From NCBI GenBank assembly GCA_900549775.1, contig URPR01000012.1, positions 1 to 34,372 on the forward strand: a DNA stretch of 34,372 nucleotides. Reading direction: 5' to 3'. Source of the stretch: an uncultured Oscillospiraceae bacterium (lineage in GTDB: Bacteria > Bacillota > Clostridia > Oscillospirales > Acutalibacteraceae). Below the pieces are notes generated by a model. That model saw only the letters and a list, made by a program, of their open reading frames with translations, was not told the DNA's origin and searched no databases. How positions within the stretch are numbered: the stretch's first letter is position 1; each line of letters begins with the position of its first letter. The translations under genes and the position numbers were made by a program. Positions 34,199-34,372 of the stretch are shown piece after piece.

Positions 34199-34227
34199 TT
34201 GACATTTATAGCAATGCAGTATATAAT
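34199..34227 (+). promoter_or_regulatory. consensus promoter of tRNA-Leu
   Basis: TTGACA (34199-34204), 17 bases, TATAAT (34222-34227), ten bases before the tRNA. A perfect sigma-A match. Confidence 0.92.
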
Positions 34228-34237
34228 TAAATAAATT

Positions 34238-34321
34238 GCGAGTGTGCTGGAACAGGCAGACAGGCACGTTTGAGGGGCGTGTGTCTTTGACGTACGGGTT
34301 CAAGTCCCGTCACTCGCACCA
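34238..34321 (+). tRNA. tRNA-Leu, anticodon GAG
   Basis: 84 bases with an encoded CCA: acceptor GCGAGTG/CACTCGC, a D-loop with the double G, an anticodon loop TTGAGGG giving GAG, an extended variable arm (class II) and T-arm ACGGGTTCAAGTCCCGT. It reads CUC/CUU leucine codons. Confidence 0.92.
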
Positions 34322-34325
34322 CTGT

Positions 34326-34369
34326 GGAGTACCATAAGGGGCATGAAATGTTTTTATGGTTCTCCTTTT
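34326..34369 (+). terminator. intrinsic terminator of tRNA-Leu
   Basis: GGAG-T-ACCATAA pairs with TTATGGT-T-CTCC and is followed by TTTT, four bases beyond the CCA. Confidence 0.8.
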
Positions 34370-34372
34370 GAA

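Noticed and set aside
1..34372. CRISPR array or restriction system
   Set aside because: I found no regularly spaced repeats of 20-40 bases and no cas, methylase or restriction motifs.

Overview
The window looks like a piece of chromosome from a low-GC, spore-forming Firmicute of the class Clostridia, probably near the Oscillospirales. This rests on spoIIR, yunB, an NAD-dependent ligase, a meso-DAP-type MurE, AGGAGG-type ribosome sites, many TTG start codons and AT-rich intergenic DNA. The species cannot be named from sequence alone. The amount of pseudogene debris and the number of exported proteins suggest, as inference, a host-associated lineage undergoing genome erosion.

Layout. (1) 1-4.4 kb: the decayed 3' end of an AAA-ATPase/PD-(D/E)XK protein, then a leftward cluster of a broken exported kinase-fold protein, a 110-residue unknown and an exported SGNH plus CitC-type nucleotidyltransferase protein. 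A small DUF6809-like gene with an in-frame TGA follows on the other strand. (2) 4.5-11.4 kb: a graveyard of mobile DNA. It holds two tandem large serine recombinases in visibly more GC-rich DNA, an HK97-type phage capsid remnant, two unidentified decayed genes, and remnants of IS200/IS605 and IS5 transposases. (3) 11.4-22.4 kb: a small exported membrane protein, a CrtO-like acyltransferase, then conserved housekeeping and sporulation genes (ligA, yunB, a cation diffusion facilitator, a metallophosphoesterase, a D,D-carboxypeptidase, yebC, spoIIR, ispE), an exported GNAT and a pyrophosphatase-like/Nudix fusion. (4) 22.5-25.5 kb: two divergent BspA-type leucine-rich-repeat genes, one with a signal peptide and one with a Nif11-type double-glycine leader. 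(5) 25.5-34.4 kb: an AGCS symporter, murF-murE, tRNA-Ile2(CAT), a second double-glycine-leader peptide, a GH24 lysozyme carrying an inserted SH3 domain, a PrsA/SurA-like lipoprotein, dusB and tRNA-Leu(GAG).

How the genes fit together. The core genes serve peptidoglycan (murE, murF, dac), sporulation (spoIIR, yunB), isoprenoid synthesis, DNA joining and tRNA modification. The accessory genes share a theme. Three proteins with Sec-type signal peptides carry domains that need cytosolic cosubstrates (kinase fold, nucleotidyltransferase, acetyl-CoA-dependent GNAT), and two others carry double-glycine leaders. My leading hypothesis for an undescribed system is a set of exported proteins that act inside a host cell or another nucleotide-rich compartment. 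It is inference and depends on whether these proteins are really exported.
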